The notes under the pieces: generated by a model
The model's input: the letters and a program-made list of their open reading frames with translations, nothing else
Databases searched by the model: none
What the model was told of the DNA's origin: nothing
Made by a program: the position numbers and the translations under genes
Origin: Mitsuaria sp. PDC51
Lineage (GTDB): Bacteria > Pseudomonadota > Gammaproteobacteria > Burkholderiales > Burkholderiaceae_C
Direction: 5' to 3'
Length of the DNA stretch: 64,000 nt
Assembly: GCF_900113225.1 (NCBI RefSeq)
Contig: NZ_FOZE01000002.1
Location: 1,116,001 to 1,180,000 of the forward strand
Shown: in pieces, positions 18,109 through 26,552 of the stretch
Numbering within the stretch: position 1 is the stretch's first letter
Layout: every line of letters begins with the position of its first letter

Positions 18109-19383
18109 ATGGCCCTCGACATCCTGATCGCTGGCGGCGGCATCGGCGGACTGGCCGCCGCGCTGGCGCTGCAACGCGACGGCCACCGCGTGACGGTCTG
18201 CGAAGCCGCTGCCGAACTCAAGCCGCTGGGCGTCGGCATCAACCTGCTGCCCCATGCGGTGGCGGTGCTGGACGAGCTGGAGCTGATGCCGGCGCTGGCG
18301 TCGATGGCGGTGCCGACCTCGGCGCTGGTCTTCGCCAACCGTCACGGGCAGACGATCTACGAGGATGTGCGCGGCCTGGCCGGCGGCTACAGCCATCCGC
18401 AGTTCAGCGTGCACCGCGGCGAGTTGCAGCAGCTGTTGTGGCGCGAAGCGGCGACGCGGCTCGGCGCGGAACGGCTGGTGAGCGGCTGGCGCATCACCGG
18501 CGCGCAACTCGATGGCGACGAGGTCATCGCCCATGGGGTGGACGCCACGGGCGCCCGGGTGGCGCGACGCGCGAGCGTGCTGATCGCGGCGGACGGCATC
18601 CACTCGGCGATCCGGCGGCAGTTCCATCCCGATGAAGGACCACCGCGCTGGAACGGGATGATGATGTGGCGCGGCACCTCGCTGGCACGACCGTTCCTGG
18701 ACGGCCGGACGATGGTGCAGGCGGGGCATCGGCGCGCGAAGTTCGTCGTTTATCCGATCGCACCACCGCGGTCGGACGGGCTGCAGTTGATCAACTGGAT
18801 CTGCGACCGCCGGCTGCGCGAGGACGGCCTGGGTGGCGGACTGACGGCGCCGGGGCGCGAGGACTGGAACAAGCCGGGCTCGATCGATGACCTGATGCCG
18901 ACCTTCGGCGGCTGGCGCTTCCCCTGGCTGGACGTGCCCGGCGTGATCCGGGGCGCGACGCAGCTGCTGGAGTGGCCGATGGTCGACCGCGATCCGCTGC
19001 CGCGCTGGCGGCATGGGCGCATCACGCTGCTGGGCGACGCGGCGCACCCGATGTACCCGATCGGCTCGAACGGCGCGACGCAGGCGATCCTCGATGCCGC
19101 CGCGATCGCCAGGGCGCTGCGCGAGGAGCGACGCGTGGAGACGGCGCTCGCCAACTACGAGGCCGAGCGCCGGCCGATGTGCGCGCGCATCGTCGAGCTC
19201 AATCGGCAGGAGGGGCTGGACTACATCCTCGACATGGTCGAGGAACGCGCGCCGGACGGCTTCGCGCGACTCGAGGACGTGATCGATCCCGCGGAAGTCG
19301 ATGCCTTCGTCAAGCGCTACAAGGCGGTGGCGGGGCATCGGCAGGCGGCGACGGGGGAGGCCGCGCCGCCTTCGCCCCGCTAG
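18109..19383 (+). CDS. FAD-dependent aromatic monooxygenase (group A, salicylate/3-hydroxybenzoate hydroxylase type)
   Basis: 424 residues. It has the Rossmann motif IAGGGIGGLAAALALQRDG at the N-terminus, the DG motif (VLIAADGIHSAIRRQF) near 160 and the GD motif (ITLLGDAAHPMYPIGSNGA) near 305, all in canonical order. Such enzymes hydroxylate phenolic acids using NAD(P)H. GGAG lies upstream of the ATG. It is divergent from marR-bug. Its last ~120 coding bases (19250-19370) are repeated at 21038-21158 with three mismatches, evidence of a local duplication. Confidence 0.88.
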   Translation: MALDILIAGGGIGGLAAALALQRDGHRVTVCEAAAELKPLGVGINLLPHAVAVLDELELMPALASMAVPTSALVFANRHGQTIYEDVRGLAGGYSHPQFSVHRGELQQLLWREAATRLGAERLVSGWRITGAQLDGDEVIAHGVDATGARVARRASVLIAADGIHSAIRRQFHPDEGPPRWNGMMMWRGTSLARPFLDGRTMVQAGHRRAKFVVYPIAPPRSDGLQLINWICDRRLREDGLGGGLTAPGREDWNKPGSIDDLMPTFGGWRFPWLDVPGVIRGATQLLEWPMVDRDPLPRWRHGRITLLGDAAHPMYPIGSNGATQAILDAAAIARALREERRVETALANYEAERRPMCARIVELNRQEGLDYILDMVEERAPDGFARLEDVIDPAEVDAFVKRYKAVAGHRQAATGEAAPPSPR

Positions 19384-19530
19384 CGCGCGGAACCGGCCCC
19401 TTCGTTCCAGTCACCCAAGCGCCCTCCATCGGGGACGAGGGCCGGATTTCATGCTGATCGAGGTGGCAGACGCCGAACAGCGGCTTCCGAAGAATCGCCA
19501 GCTTTCCTCACGCAGTTGCAGGAGTGGCGC

Positions 19531-20628
19531 ATGTCCTACCTCCATGTCGAGCAGCCGATGACCTCGGACGAATTCCTTCAATGGCAAGCGCTACAGGAAG
19601 AGGCCCATGAACTCATCGATGGTCACCCTCGTCCGCTGCCGCCGCGCGATTCCGCCTTCTTCCGCCTGCTGGTCAATCTGACTTCGGTGATCCAGGCGGC
19701 GTCGGGCGAGGAGTCCCCCTGGGCCGCCTGCCTGGGCGCTGAACCCGTGATCGCCACCCGTCTCGATGTGGTCCAGCCGGACGTGTTCTTCGCTCGATCC
19801 GACGAATGTCTCTCTCCGGCGTTCGCCTGTACCTTTCCCTCCGCGACGCCCGGCATCGCCGACGCCATGCGTCTGGGCGCCTTACGGCGCATCAACACCA
19901 TGCAGGAGCTGTTGATCGTCGACCGTGGCACCCGAAGGGTCAGTGTGGAGCGGCGAAACGCGTCCGGCGGATGGACCGCGACCCACCACGAGGCGGGCGG
20001 CGAGGTGCGCCTCGATTTCCAAGGGATCGCCTTTCCCGTGGCCGCCGTGTTCGCCGGCCTTGACCAGCCAGATGTCAGGCTCACCCTCGAGGAGTTCTGC
20101 GCATGGGAAGACCTTCAGCGACGCAGGCACGAGTTCTTCCACGGCCAGATCCTGGCGATGACCGGCGCTCGCCTCGACCACGGCACGGCGTGCATGAATC
20201 TCGCCGCGAGCCTGCATCAGCATCTGCGAGGCAGCCCTTGCCGCGTCTTCTCAGAAAACGCGGCGGTGCTGAATCCCATCGGCACCTACTTCTATCCTGA
20301 CGTCGTCGTCACCTGCGAGCGGATCAGCGGGCATCAGCGGTGGATGCTGGCGCCCATCCTTGTCATCGAGGTGCTGTCGGTCTCGACGCAACGCTTCGAT
20401 CGGACCGAGAAGGCGCAGGCCTACTTCCGGATTCCTTCCCTGCGGGAGTACGTGCTGGTCGACCATGTCCGCCGCCGCATCGATCTTCACCGCCGGGAAT
20501 CCGATGGCCGGTGGTCGCGCCACCCGTCCATCGGCGATGCGCCGCTTCACTTGGAATCCCTGGACCTCACCATTCCCGCCGAGGTCATCTACGAACGTAT
20601 CGCGGCGAGCAATCAAGCCGCCGCGTAG
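19531..20628 (+). CDS. Double Uma2 (DUF820) endonuclease-like protein
   Basis: 365 residues from the ATG at 19531 (GGAG six bases upstream). The C-terminal half (about 185-365) is a standard Uma2 domain: LTLEEFCAWEDLQRRRHEFF, HGTACMNLAASLHQHLRG, YFYPDVVVTCE with the PD-D/ExK-type Asp, ILVIEVLSVST with the acidic residue, and FRIPSLREYVLVD. The N-terminal half repeats the layout (MTSDEFLQWQALQEEAHELI, VVQPDVFFARSDE, INTMQELLIVD) but lacks the IEV-S strand, so it looks like a degenerate second copy. Uma2 proteins are PD-(D/E)XK fold members of poorly known role. Its last bases begin the duplicated metallophosphoesterase segment. Confidence 0.78.
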   Translation: MSYLHVEQPMTSDEFLQWQALQEEAHELIDGHPRPLPPRDSAFFRLLVNLTSVIQAASGEESPWAACLGAEPVIATRLDVVQPDVFFARSDECLSPAFACTFPSATPGIADAMRLGALRRINTMQELLIVDRGTRRVSVERRNASGGWTATHHEAGGEVRLDFQGIAFPVAAVFAGLDQPDVRLTLEEFCAWEDLQRRRHEFFHGQILAMTGARLDHGTACMNLAASLHQHLRGSPCRVFSENAAVLNPIGTYFYPDVVVTCERISGHQRWMLAPILVIEVLSVSTQRFDRTEKAQAYFRIPSLREYVLVDHVRRRIDLHRRESDGRWSRHPSIGDAPLHLESLDLTIPAEVIYERIAASNQAAA

Positions 20629-21037
20629 CCCGTCCTCAACCACCTCGCCCAATCTTCACGCCCGTTGCGGGCCGCGATCCGCGCAGCGTCCTCGTGGTCA
20701 TACGGCACGCTGATCGACGTCACCCGCCACCCCTGCGCCGTCTTCTCCGCGATGGCATAGCGCGCATCCGGCGAGCCCATCTCCGCGACGTGCGGCTCGG
20801 GGTGATCGTCATCCCAGGCCTGCAAGCCCACGCTGCCCGGATTCACCAGCCATTGCCCGCGTGCACTGCGCAGCACCCGAGGAATGTGCGTATGACCGCA
20901 ACAGACCAGCTCGGATCGCTCCTCGCCGAGGCGTTCGGCGACCTCTTCCGCCGACGCGAGCACCAGGCGTTCGCCGACCTGCGAGTCGAGGAAATACTCG
21001 ATGTCCCGGCGCGGCGTGCCGTGGCACAGGAACACCT
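20613..21037 (-). pseudogene. Truncated metallophosphoesterase (duplicate of 22286-23026)
   Basis: This encodes only the C-terminal ~140 residues of the intact phosphoesterase (from EVFLCHGTPRRDIEYFLD to the end). The N-terminal metal-binding motifs DIHGN, GD and GNH are absent. By eye there are about 18 base mismatches plus a three-base insertion over 428 bases relative to 22285-22709, roughly 95-96% identity. The open frame continues about 20 codons into antisense of a copied monooxygenase tail, giving a chimeric, almost certainly nonfunctional product. Confidence 0.85.
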
Positions 21038-21158
21038 CGCCGGACGGCTTCGCGCGACTCGAGGACGTGATCGATCCCGCGGAAGTCGACGCCTTCGTCA
21101 AGCGCTACAAGGCGGTGGCGGGGCATCGGCAGGCGACGATGGGGGAGGCCGCGCCGCC
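21038..21158 (+). pseudogene. Copied 3' tail of the flavin monooxygenase gene
   Basis: 121 bases match 19250-19370 with three mismatches and the same strand. It joins the truncated phosphoesterase with only a two-base CG microhomology. No upstream part of the monooxygenase is present. Confidence 0.85.
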
Positions 21159-21319
21159 GACACAGGCGCCGACCAACCCCGGATCGTTTTCCTGATCGCA
21201 GTCACTCCGACGCCTTCGATCTGGCACCAGCCCTCGATTTACCGCCGATTGATGCGAGAGACAGCAGGCACCAGGATTCGAAGAATCATTGCTCCTCAAC
21301 AACCCTGTAGGAGCGGTGA

Positions 21320-21778
21320 ATGGCCTACGCACTTCCCGACCGCCTGATGCCGTCCAAGCCGATCCCTCCCTGCGTGCCGCCGGCTCATCCCGGCGAAGCC
21401 CAGGAGACTCCCTCCCTTCCATCATGGGCCGCTGTCGAAGACCGCCTGGCCGAACTGGCGGCGATGCCCGCTGATTGGAACGACGACGGCGCGCCGCCGA
21501 TCTCGGCGATCGCCCTGCAGGTCACCCGGCAGCTCCTGCTCGCGCGGCCAATGCTCATCGGGCTCGGCGACCTGTTCCCGTCGCCCGACGGCGGCGTGCT
21601 GATGGAATACATCCGGGGCACCTGGGACCTCACCGTGGAAGTCGGCGTCGACGGAACACTGGAGATCTTCGGCTTCGAGATCGGCGGCACCGGCAAGCTG
21701 TATCCCAAGCCCTACCCGGTCATGGACGCCGACTTCCTTCGCGCACTCGACGCCGCAGGAGGCCCCGCATGGCGATGA
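21320..21778 (+). CDS. Uncharacterised protein with W-dW-DGAPP motif (pair, first gene)
   Basis: 152 residues; AGGAG lies eight bases upstream of the ATG. The recognisable stretch is LAELAAMPADWNDDGAPPIS followed by ALQVTRQLLL, PSPDGGVLMEYIRG and LTVEVGVDGTLEIFGFE. I recall this layout (L-x-W-DGxGAxP then a GG-x-x-EW strand and an e-v-dG hairpin) from small bacterial proteins of unknown function that occur next to a second small gene, as here. No membrane segment or catalytic motif is evident. The next gene overlaps by ten bases. Confidence 0.7.
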   Translation: MAYALPDRLMPSKPIPPCVPPAHPGEAQETPSLPSWAAVEDRLAELAAMPADWNDDGAPPISAIALQVTRQLLLARPMLIGLGDLFPSPDGGVLMEYIRGTWDLTVEVGVDGTLEIFGFEIGGTGKLYPKPYPVMDADFLRALDAAGGPAWR

Positions 21779-22173
21779 GCTTGAGCAACGCGGAGGAGCT
21801 GCTGTTCCGCCAGGTCCACCCCAGCGGGCTGAACGCTGGATGCCCCTGCAGTTCGTGCTTCATGCCCTCGAAGTCGGACAACGGGCAGTTGTCGGTCGAC
21901 CGGTCGTCCATCACGACCGCCGAAGGCGCGCATGAGCGCTACACACGTGCTGGCCGGCGGTCGGCTGCGGTTTTCGGCCTGAGCGTCGCCGAATTCCTCG
22001 CCTGCGGCATACCGTGCTTCGAGGACCCGACACACGACCATCCGACCTTGCCGGACAACCCGGCTCATGCGCTCGCGGACTTCTCCGCGCACGGTCTCTC
22101 GAGCAGGAGGATGGTGGCAAAGGAATTGAAGCGTCTGGCCATCACGCGTGGGCGCTTGTTCGGCGTCTCATGA
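21769..22173 (+). CDS. Uncharacterised partner protein (pair, second gene)
   Basis: 134 residues; GGAGG lies seven bases upstream. The sequence begins LLFRQVHPSGLNAGCPCSSC, then NGQLSVDRSSITTAEGAHERY, FGLSVAEFLACGIPCFEDP, and NPAHALADFSAHG. The R-QVHP, LSVDR and NPAHA blocks define a small family that I associate with the preceding gene type. The conserved His, Cys, Asp and Arg could be catalytic, but nothing is established. The ten-base overlap with the preceding gene implies coupled translation and possibly a complex. Confidence 0.7.
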   Translation: MAMSLSNAEELLFRQVHPSGLNAGCPCSSCFMPSKSDNGQLSVDRSSITTAEGAHERYTRAGRRSAAVFGLSVAEFLACGIPCFEDPTHDHPTLPDNPAHALADFSAHGLSSRRMVAKELKRLAITRGRLFGVS

Positions 22174-22285
22174 GCAAAGAAGCCTCTACGGTTCCCCCTC
22201 CAGTCGGGGAACGGCAACGGCGTCATCGTCGGTGGCCAAGACCTTCACGCCCCTATCGCGGCGTGGGGCGTGGGCATCGCCGCGA

Positions 22286-23026
22286 TCAAGCCGCGTAGCC
22301 CGTCCTCAACCACCTCGCCCAATCCTCACGCCCATTGCGGGCCGCGATCCGCGCAGCGGCTTCGTGGTCATACGGCAGGCTGATCGACGTCACCCGCCAT
22401 CCCTGCGTCGTCTTCTCCGCGATGGCATAGCGCGCGTCCGGCGAGCCCATCTCCGCGACGTGCGGCTCGGGGTGATCGTCATCCCAGGCCTGCAAGCCCA
22501 CACTGCCCGGATTCACCAGCCATTGCCCGCGCGCACTGCGCAGCACCCGGGGAATGTGCGTGTGGCCGCAACAGACCAGCTCGGATCGCTCCTCGCCGAG
22601 GCGCTCGGCGACATCTTTCGCCGACGCCAGCACCAGGCGTTCGCCGACCTGTGAGTCGAGGAAATACTCGATGTCCCGGCGCGGCGTGCCGTGGCACAGG
22701 AACACCTCGTCGTTGAGCCGCAGCGTCGCCGGCAGCGCGCGCAGCCAGTCGAGTTCCGCCTCGCCCAGGCATTCCCGAGCGAAACGGTCCGAGGCACCAC
22801 CCGGCTTCGCCGCCGTGATCGCCAGCAGCTGCCGCTCATGGTTGCCGGCAATCGTTGGCCAGTCCTGGGACATCAGGTAGCGCCCCGTCTCCAGCGGCAG
22901 CAGCGGACCGGACAGGATGTCCCCGAGATTGACGATCGTGTCCACGCCGCGCGCGCGCAGGTCGGCCACGACGGCCTCCAGTGCCGGCAGGTTGCCGTGG
23001 ATGTCGGACAGCAGGGCGATGCGCAT
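22286..23026 (-). CDS. Metallophosphoesterase (YfcE/MJ0936-like)
   Basis: 246 residues with the complete calcineurin-like set: SDIHGNLPALEAV at the N-terminus, NLGDILSGP near 35, AGNHERQL near 60, CHGTPRRD near 110, and CCGHTHIPRV near 160. The compact size and GSVG-x-x (VNPGSVGLQAWDD) are typical of the phosphodiesterase group active on cyclic nucleotides or model substrates. A truncated copy lies at 20613-21037. Confidence 0.88.
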   Translation of the reverse strand: MRIALLSDIHGNLPALEAVVADLRARGVDTIVNLGDILSGPLLPLETGRYLMSQDWPTIAGNHERQLLAITAAKPGGASDRFARECLGEAELDWLRALPATLRLNDEVFLCHGTPRRDIEYFLDSQVGERLVLASAKDVAERLGEERSELVCCGHTHIPRVLRSARGQWLVNPGSVGLQAWDDDHPEPHVAEMGSPDARYAIAEKTTQGWRVTSISLPYDHEAAARIAARNGREDWARWLRTGYAA

Positions 23027-23202
23027 TGGACTCTCCGGTGCTCTCGTTCATCCGCCAGCGACCGGCGAGCGACCGGGCGCCGGGCGCCGCACGCGGCGGC
23101 CAACGCAAACGCGAGCTGCAGACAGCGAGCGCCCCGAGCATCCGAGCGCCCCAGCACCCGATCGGCGCCGGGCCCGCAGGGACGCGTCATCTGTGACGGC
23201 GA

Positions 23203-24063
23203 TCAGCCTCTGAACTGCCGGGCGTGATGCGCCAGATGATCGTCGATCACCGACGCGATGAAGTAGTACCCGTGGTCATACCCGTCGTGCCGGCGCAGCG
23301 TCAGCGGCTGCCCGATCGCCGCACACGCGGATTCGAGCGCCTCCGGGAACAACTGCTCGACCAGGAACCGGTCCGCCAGCCCCTGGTCGACCAGCAGGCC
23401 GCCCGGGTACGGCACGCGCGCCTGCGCCTGCATCAGCGCGCTCGCATCGTGCGCGGGCCACGCGTCGCGGTCGTCGCCGAGGTAGCCGGTGAAGGCCTTC
23501 ACGCCCCACGGGCAACGGCTCGGCGCCGCGATCGGCGCGATGGCCGACACCGACGCGAAGGCGCCCGGATGCCGCAGCGCCAGCGTCAACGCCCCATGCC
23601 CGCCCATCGAATGGCCGGCGATCCCGGTCCGCGCCGCGTCCAAGCCCAACTCGGCCTGCACCTGCGGGATGAGCTCCTTCATCAGGTAGCTCTCCATGCG
23701 CCAGTGCGTCGCCCAGGGCGCCTGCGTCGCATCGAGGTAAAAGCCCGCGGCGATGCCGAAATCCCAGGACGCGGTCGCCCCCGGCAGCGCGCTGACGGCC
23801 TCGCCGCGCGGGCTGGTGTCCGGCATCAGCAGCGCCAGGCCCAGTGCAGCGGCCTGGCGCTGGGCGCCGGCCTTCATGGTGAAGGTCTCCTCGGTGCAGG
23901 TCAGCCCCGCGAGGAACACCAGCAGGCCCTTCGCCGCGCGCGCCCCGCCTGGCGGCAGGTACAGCGCGAAGCGCATCGGCAGGCCGATCTCGACCGAGTC
24001 GTGGCGGTGGAAACGCTGCACGCCGCCGAAGCTGGCGTGCTCGCTGAGCAATTCAAAAGTCAT
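23203..24063 (-). CDS. fghA: S-formylglutathione hydrolase
   Basis: 286 residues from MTFELLSEHASFGGVQ. It is an esterase-D alpha/beta hydrolase: YLPPGGARAAKGLLVFLAGL, LTCTEETFTMKAG, MPDTSPRGE, the nucleophile in GIAGHSMGGHGAL (Ser 152), the acid in LVDQGLADRFL, and the histidine in GYDHGYYF. It hydrolyses S-formylglutathione to formate in glutathione-dependent formaldehyde detoxification. The partner dehydrogenase (adhC/frmA) is not in the window. It lies downstream of gshB on the same strand after a 101-base gap. Confidence 0.93.
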   Translation of the reverse strand: MTFELLSEHASFGGVQRFHRHDSVEIGLPMRFALYLPPGGARAAKGLLVFLAGLTCTEETFTMKAGAQRQAAALGLALLMPDTSPRGEAVSALPGATASWDFGIAAGFYLDATQAPWATHWRMESYLMKELIPQVQAELGLDAARTGIAGHSMGGHGALTLALRHPGAFASVSAIAPIAAPSRCPWGVKAFTGYLGDDRDAWPAHDASALMQAQARVPYPGGLLVDQGLADRFLVEQLFPEALESACAAIGQPLTLRRHDGYDHGYYFIASVIDDHLAHHARQFRG

Positions 24064-24164
24064 GGCTGAATCCTGGTCCGTTTCGGCGATCAAGGTGCGA
24101 TCAGAGCGCAAGCGAGGCGCGACCCGAGCCCCATCGAGCGCGTTCGAGCGCGGTCGTCACACGC

Positions 24165-25148
24165 TCAGCGCGCCGCCCTCACCGCCGCTTCCAGCGCGTC
24201 GATGAACACCGCGCCGACGTCGAAACCGGTCTGTTCCATGATTTCCTGGAAGCAGGTCGGGCTGGTCACGTTGAGCTCGGTCATCTTGTCGCCGATCACG
24301 TCCAGCCCCACCAGCAGCAGCCCGCGCGCGGCGAGCACCGGCGCCAGCGCCTCGGCGATGCGGCGGTCGTCGTCGGTCAGCGGCTGGGCCACGCCCTTGC
24401 CGCCGGCGGCCAGGTTGCCGCGCACCTCGGTGCCCTGCGGGATGCGCGCCAGCGAGTACGGCACCGGCTTACCGCCAATCAGCAGGATGCGCTTGTCGCC
24501 CTGGACGATCTCCGGCACGAAGCGCTGCACCATCACCGACTGCGCGCCGTTCTTGTTCAGCGTCTCGATGATGCTGCCCAGGTTCAGCGCGTCGGCCTTG
24601 ACGCGGAAGATGCCCATGCCGCCCATGCCGTCCAGCGGCTTGAGGATGATGTCCTGATGCTCCGCATGGAAGGCCCGGATCGCGGCGGCGGAGCGCGTCA
24701 CCAGCGTCGGCGCGATGAACTGCGGGAACTCCAGGATCGCCAGCTTCTCCGGATGGTCGCGCAGCGACGCGGCCTTGTTGAACACGCGCGCGCCTTCGCG
24801 CTCGGCCTGCTCCAGCAGGTGGGTCGCGTAGAAGAACTCCGAATCGAAGGGCGGGTCCTTGCGCATCAGCACCGCGTCGACATCGGCCAGCGCCAGGTCC
24901 CGCGTCGCGGTGACCTCGTGCCACACGGCGAGCTTCGTGCCGGCCTGGCTGGCGGCGGCTTCCGGCGTCAGCGTCAGCTGCCGGGCCGCATGCGCCGTCA
25001 CCCGGCCGCCGCTGACCCACAGCAGGTCGGGCACCTCGCACACCCACAGCTCGTGTCCGCGCCGGGCGGCCTCCCGCATCATCGCGAAGGTGGAGTCCTT
25101 GTAGGTGTTGAACGTGGACAGCGGGTCGGCGACGAACAGCAGTTTCAT
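24165..25148 (-). CDS. gshB: Glutathione synthetase
   Basis: 327 residues from MKLLFVADPLSTFNTYKDST. ATP-grasp signatures are VLMRKDPPFDSEFFYATHLL near 90, ILKPLDGMGGMGIFRV near 165 and ITVTSPTCFQEI-like end (LNVTSPTCFQEIMEQTG). It catalyses ligation of glycine to gamma-glutamylcysteine, completing glutathione. The gshA gene is 7.5 kb away on the same strand. The upstream leader carries a short 9-base tandem repeat. Confidence 0.95.
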   Translation of the reverse strand: MKLLFVADPLSTFNTYKDSTFAMMREAARRGHELWVCEVPDLLWVSGGRVTAHAARQLTLTPEAAASQAGTKLAVWHEVTATRDLALADVDAVLMRKDPPFDSEFFYATHLLEQAEREGARVFNKAASLRDHPEKLAILEFPQFIAPTLVTRSAAAIRAFHAEHQDIILKPLDGMGGMGIFRVKADALNLGSIIETLNKNGAQSVMVQRFVPEIVQGDKRILLIGGKPVPYSLARIPQGTEVRGNLAAGGKGVAQPLTDDDRRIAEALAPVLAARGLLLVGLDVIGDKMTELNVTSPTCFQEIMEQTGFDVGAVFIDALEAAVRAAR

Positions 25149-25199
25149 GGACAGGGCTTTCGACAAGGGATTCGGCAAACGCCGGCAATTCGGCGGCAG

Positions 25200-25226
25200 T
25201 TCGGGCAATTCGGGCAATTCGGGCAA
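25200..25226. repeat. 9-bp tandem repeat upstream of gshB
   Basis: Three perfect copies of TTCGGGCAA, followed by a degenerate fourth (TTCGGCGGC). It sits 52 bases upstream of the gshB start. The open frame reads LPELPELPELP through it, but the normal GshB start is downstream. Confidence 0.8.
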
Positions 25227-25279
25227 TTCGGCGGCGAGGCCGGGGATTTCGGCAGGGCCCTTCGGACCTCGGGCATGAA

Positions 25280-25319
25280 CTCCCTCTCCCGCTTGCGGGA
25301 GAGCGCAGGGGTGAGGGCC
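25280..25319. repeat. REP-like palindromic repeat, copy 2
   Basis: The TCCCTCTCCCGC-TTGCGGGAGAG core followed by GGGGTGAGGG matches the element at 11925-11966 in opposite orientation. It lies between gshB and benE, just downstream of the benE stop, where it may also aid termination. Confidence 0.55.
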
Positions 25320-25335
25320 AGCCCCCTAGGCAGGA

Positions 25336-26511
25336 TCACTGCCTGGGAGCGGCCCGGAAGTGTTGCACCAAAAGAGAAACCGCACCGGCGACCACGCCCC
25401 AGAACGCCGAGCCGATGCCCAGCAGGCTCAGCCCCGACAGCGTGACCAGGAAGGTCAGGATCGCGGCGTCGCGATGACGCTCATCCTTCAGCGCGGCCGA
25501 CAGCCCTCCGGCGATCGTGCCCAGCAGCGCCAGTCCCGCCACCGCCGCGATCAGCTCGCGGGGGAAGGCGGTCAGCAGGCCCACCACCGCGCCGCCGGCC
25601 AGGCCGATGGCGATGTAGAACAGGCCCGCCATCGCCGACGCCGTGTAGCGCCGGGCCGGATCCTCGTGCGCCTCGCGGCCCATGCAAATGGCCGCGGTGA
25701 TCGCCGCCAGGTTGAACGCATAGCCGCCGAACGGCGCGAAGACCACCGAGGCCAGGCCGGTGGCGGCGATGCTCGCCGACACCGGCGTCTGATACCCCGA
25801 CGCCCGCTGCGCCGCGACGCCGGGCAGGTTCTGCGAAGCCATCGTGACGAGGAACAGCGGCAGCGCCACGCCGACCAGCGCGGGCAGCGAGAACGCCGGC
25901 GTGACCCAGACCGGCATCGCCCAGCCCCACTCGACGGCCTCGAGATGCAGCCGGCCCTGCGAGGCCGCGACGGCGACGCCGGCGAGCAGCACCAGCGGCG
26001 TCGCGTAGCGCGGCAGGAAGCGGCGGGCCGCGACGTAGACGAGCGCCATCGTGAGGACCATCGCGGGCGCGGTCTTCGTGGCGAGCACGGCGTCGAGCCC
26101 GAATCGCGCCAGCACGCCGGCCAGCAGCGCGGAGGCGATGGCGATGGGGATGCGGTCCATGATCCGTTCGAACCAGCGGGTCGCACCGGCGATGAGGATC
26201 AGCGTGCCGCAGACGATGAACGCGCCGACGGCCTCGGGCATGGAGATGCCGGACACGCCGGCCAGCAGCGCCGCGCCGGGCGTCGACCAGGCGGTGAGGA
26301 CGGGCTGGCGCGTCCACAGCGACAAGCCCAGGCTGGTCAGTCCCATGCCCAGCCCGAGCGCCCAGATCCAGGAGCTGGTCTGGGCCGGCGTCGCGCCGAG
26401 CGCCTGCGCGGCCTGGAACACGATGGCCACCGAGCTGGTGAAGCCCACGAGCACGGCCACGAAGCCCGCGACCGCGGCGGAGAGGGACAGGTCTTGCAGC
26501 CAGCGTTTCAT
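25336..26511 (-). CDS. benE: BenE-family benzoate/H+ symporter-like transporter
   Basis: 391 residues from MKRWLQDLSLSAAVAG; an ATG four codons upstream (26523) is an alternative start. It has about 11-12 transmembrane segments, with the BenE landmarks LSLWTRQPVLTAWSTPGAAL near 65, FVTMASQNLPGVAAQRASGY-like (LVTMASQNLPGV), and FGGYAFNLAAITAAICMG. It belongs to the NAT/SulP-like fold and probably imports benzoate or a related aromatic acid. No ben catabolic genes are adjacent. Confidence 0.85.
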   Translation of the reverse strand: MKRWLQDLSLSAAVAGFVAVLVGFTSSVAIVFQAAQALGATPAQTSSWIWALGLGMGLTSLGLSLWTRQPVLTAWSTPGAALLAGVSGISMPEAVGAFIVCGTLILIAGATRWFERIMDRIPIAIASALLAGVLARFGLDAVLATKTAPAMVLTMALVYVAARRFLPRYATPLVLLAGVAVAASQGRLHLEAVEWGWAMPVWVTPAFSLPALVGVALPLFLVTMASQNLPGVAAQRASGYQTPVSASIAATGLASVVFAPFGGYAFNLAAITAAICMGREAHEDPARRYTASAMAGLFYIAIGLAGGAVVGLLTAFPRELIAAVAGLALLGTIAGGLSAALKDERHRDAAILTFLVTLSGLSLLGIGSAFWGVVAGAVSLLVQHFRAAPRQ

Positions 26512-26552
26512 GACGCGAAGCATAACGACCGCGCCCCGCGTCCCTGCGACCG

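Noticed and set aside
20613-21101. An intact second metallophosphoesterase gene
   Set aside because: It lacks the N-terminal metal-binding motifs, and its first ~20 codons are antisense to a copied monooxygenase tail.
25325-25347. Terminator hairpin at the benE stop codon
   Set aside because: CCTAGGCAG/CTGCCTGGG can pair, but it contains the stop codon in its loop and has no T tract; the nearby REP-like element is the better candidate.
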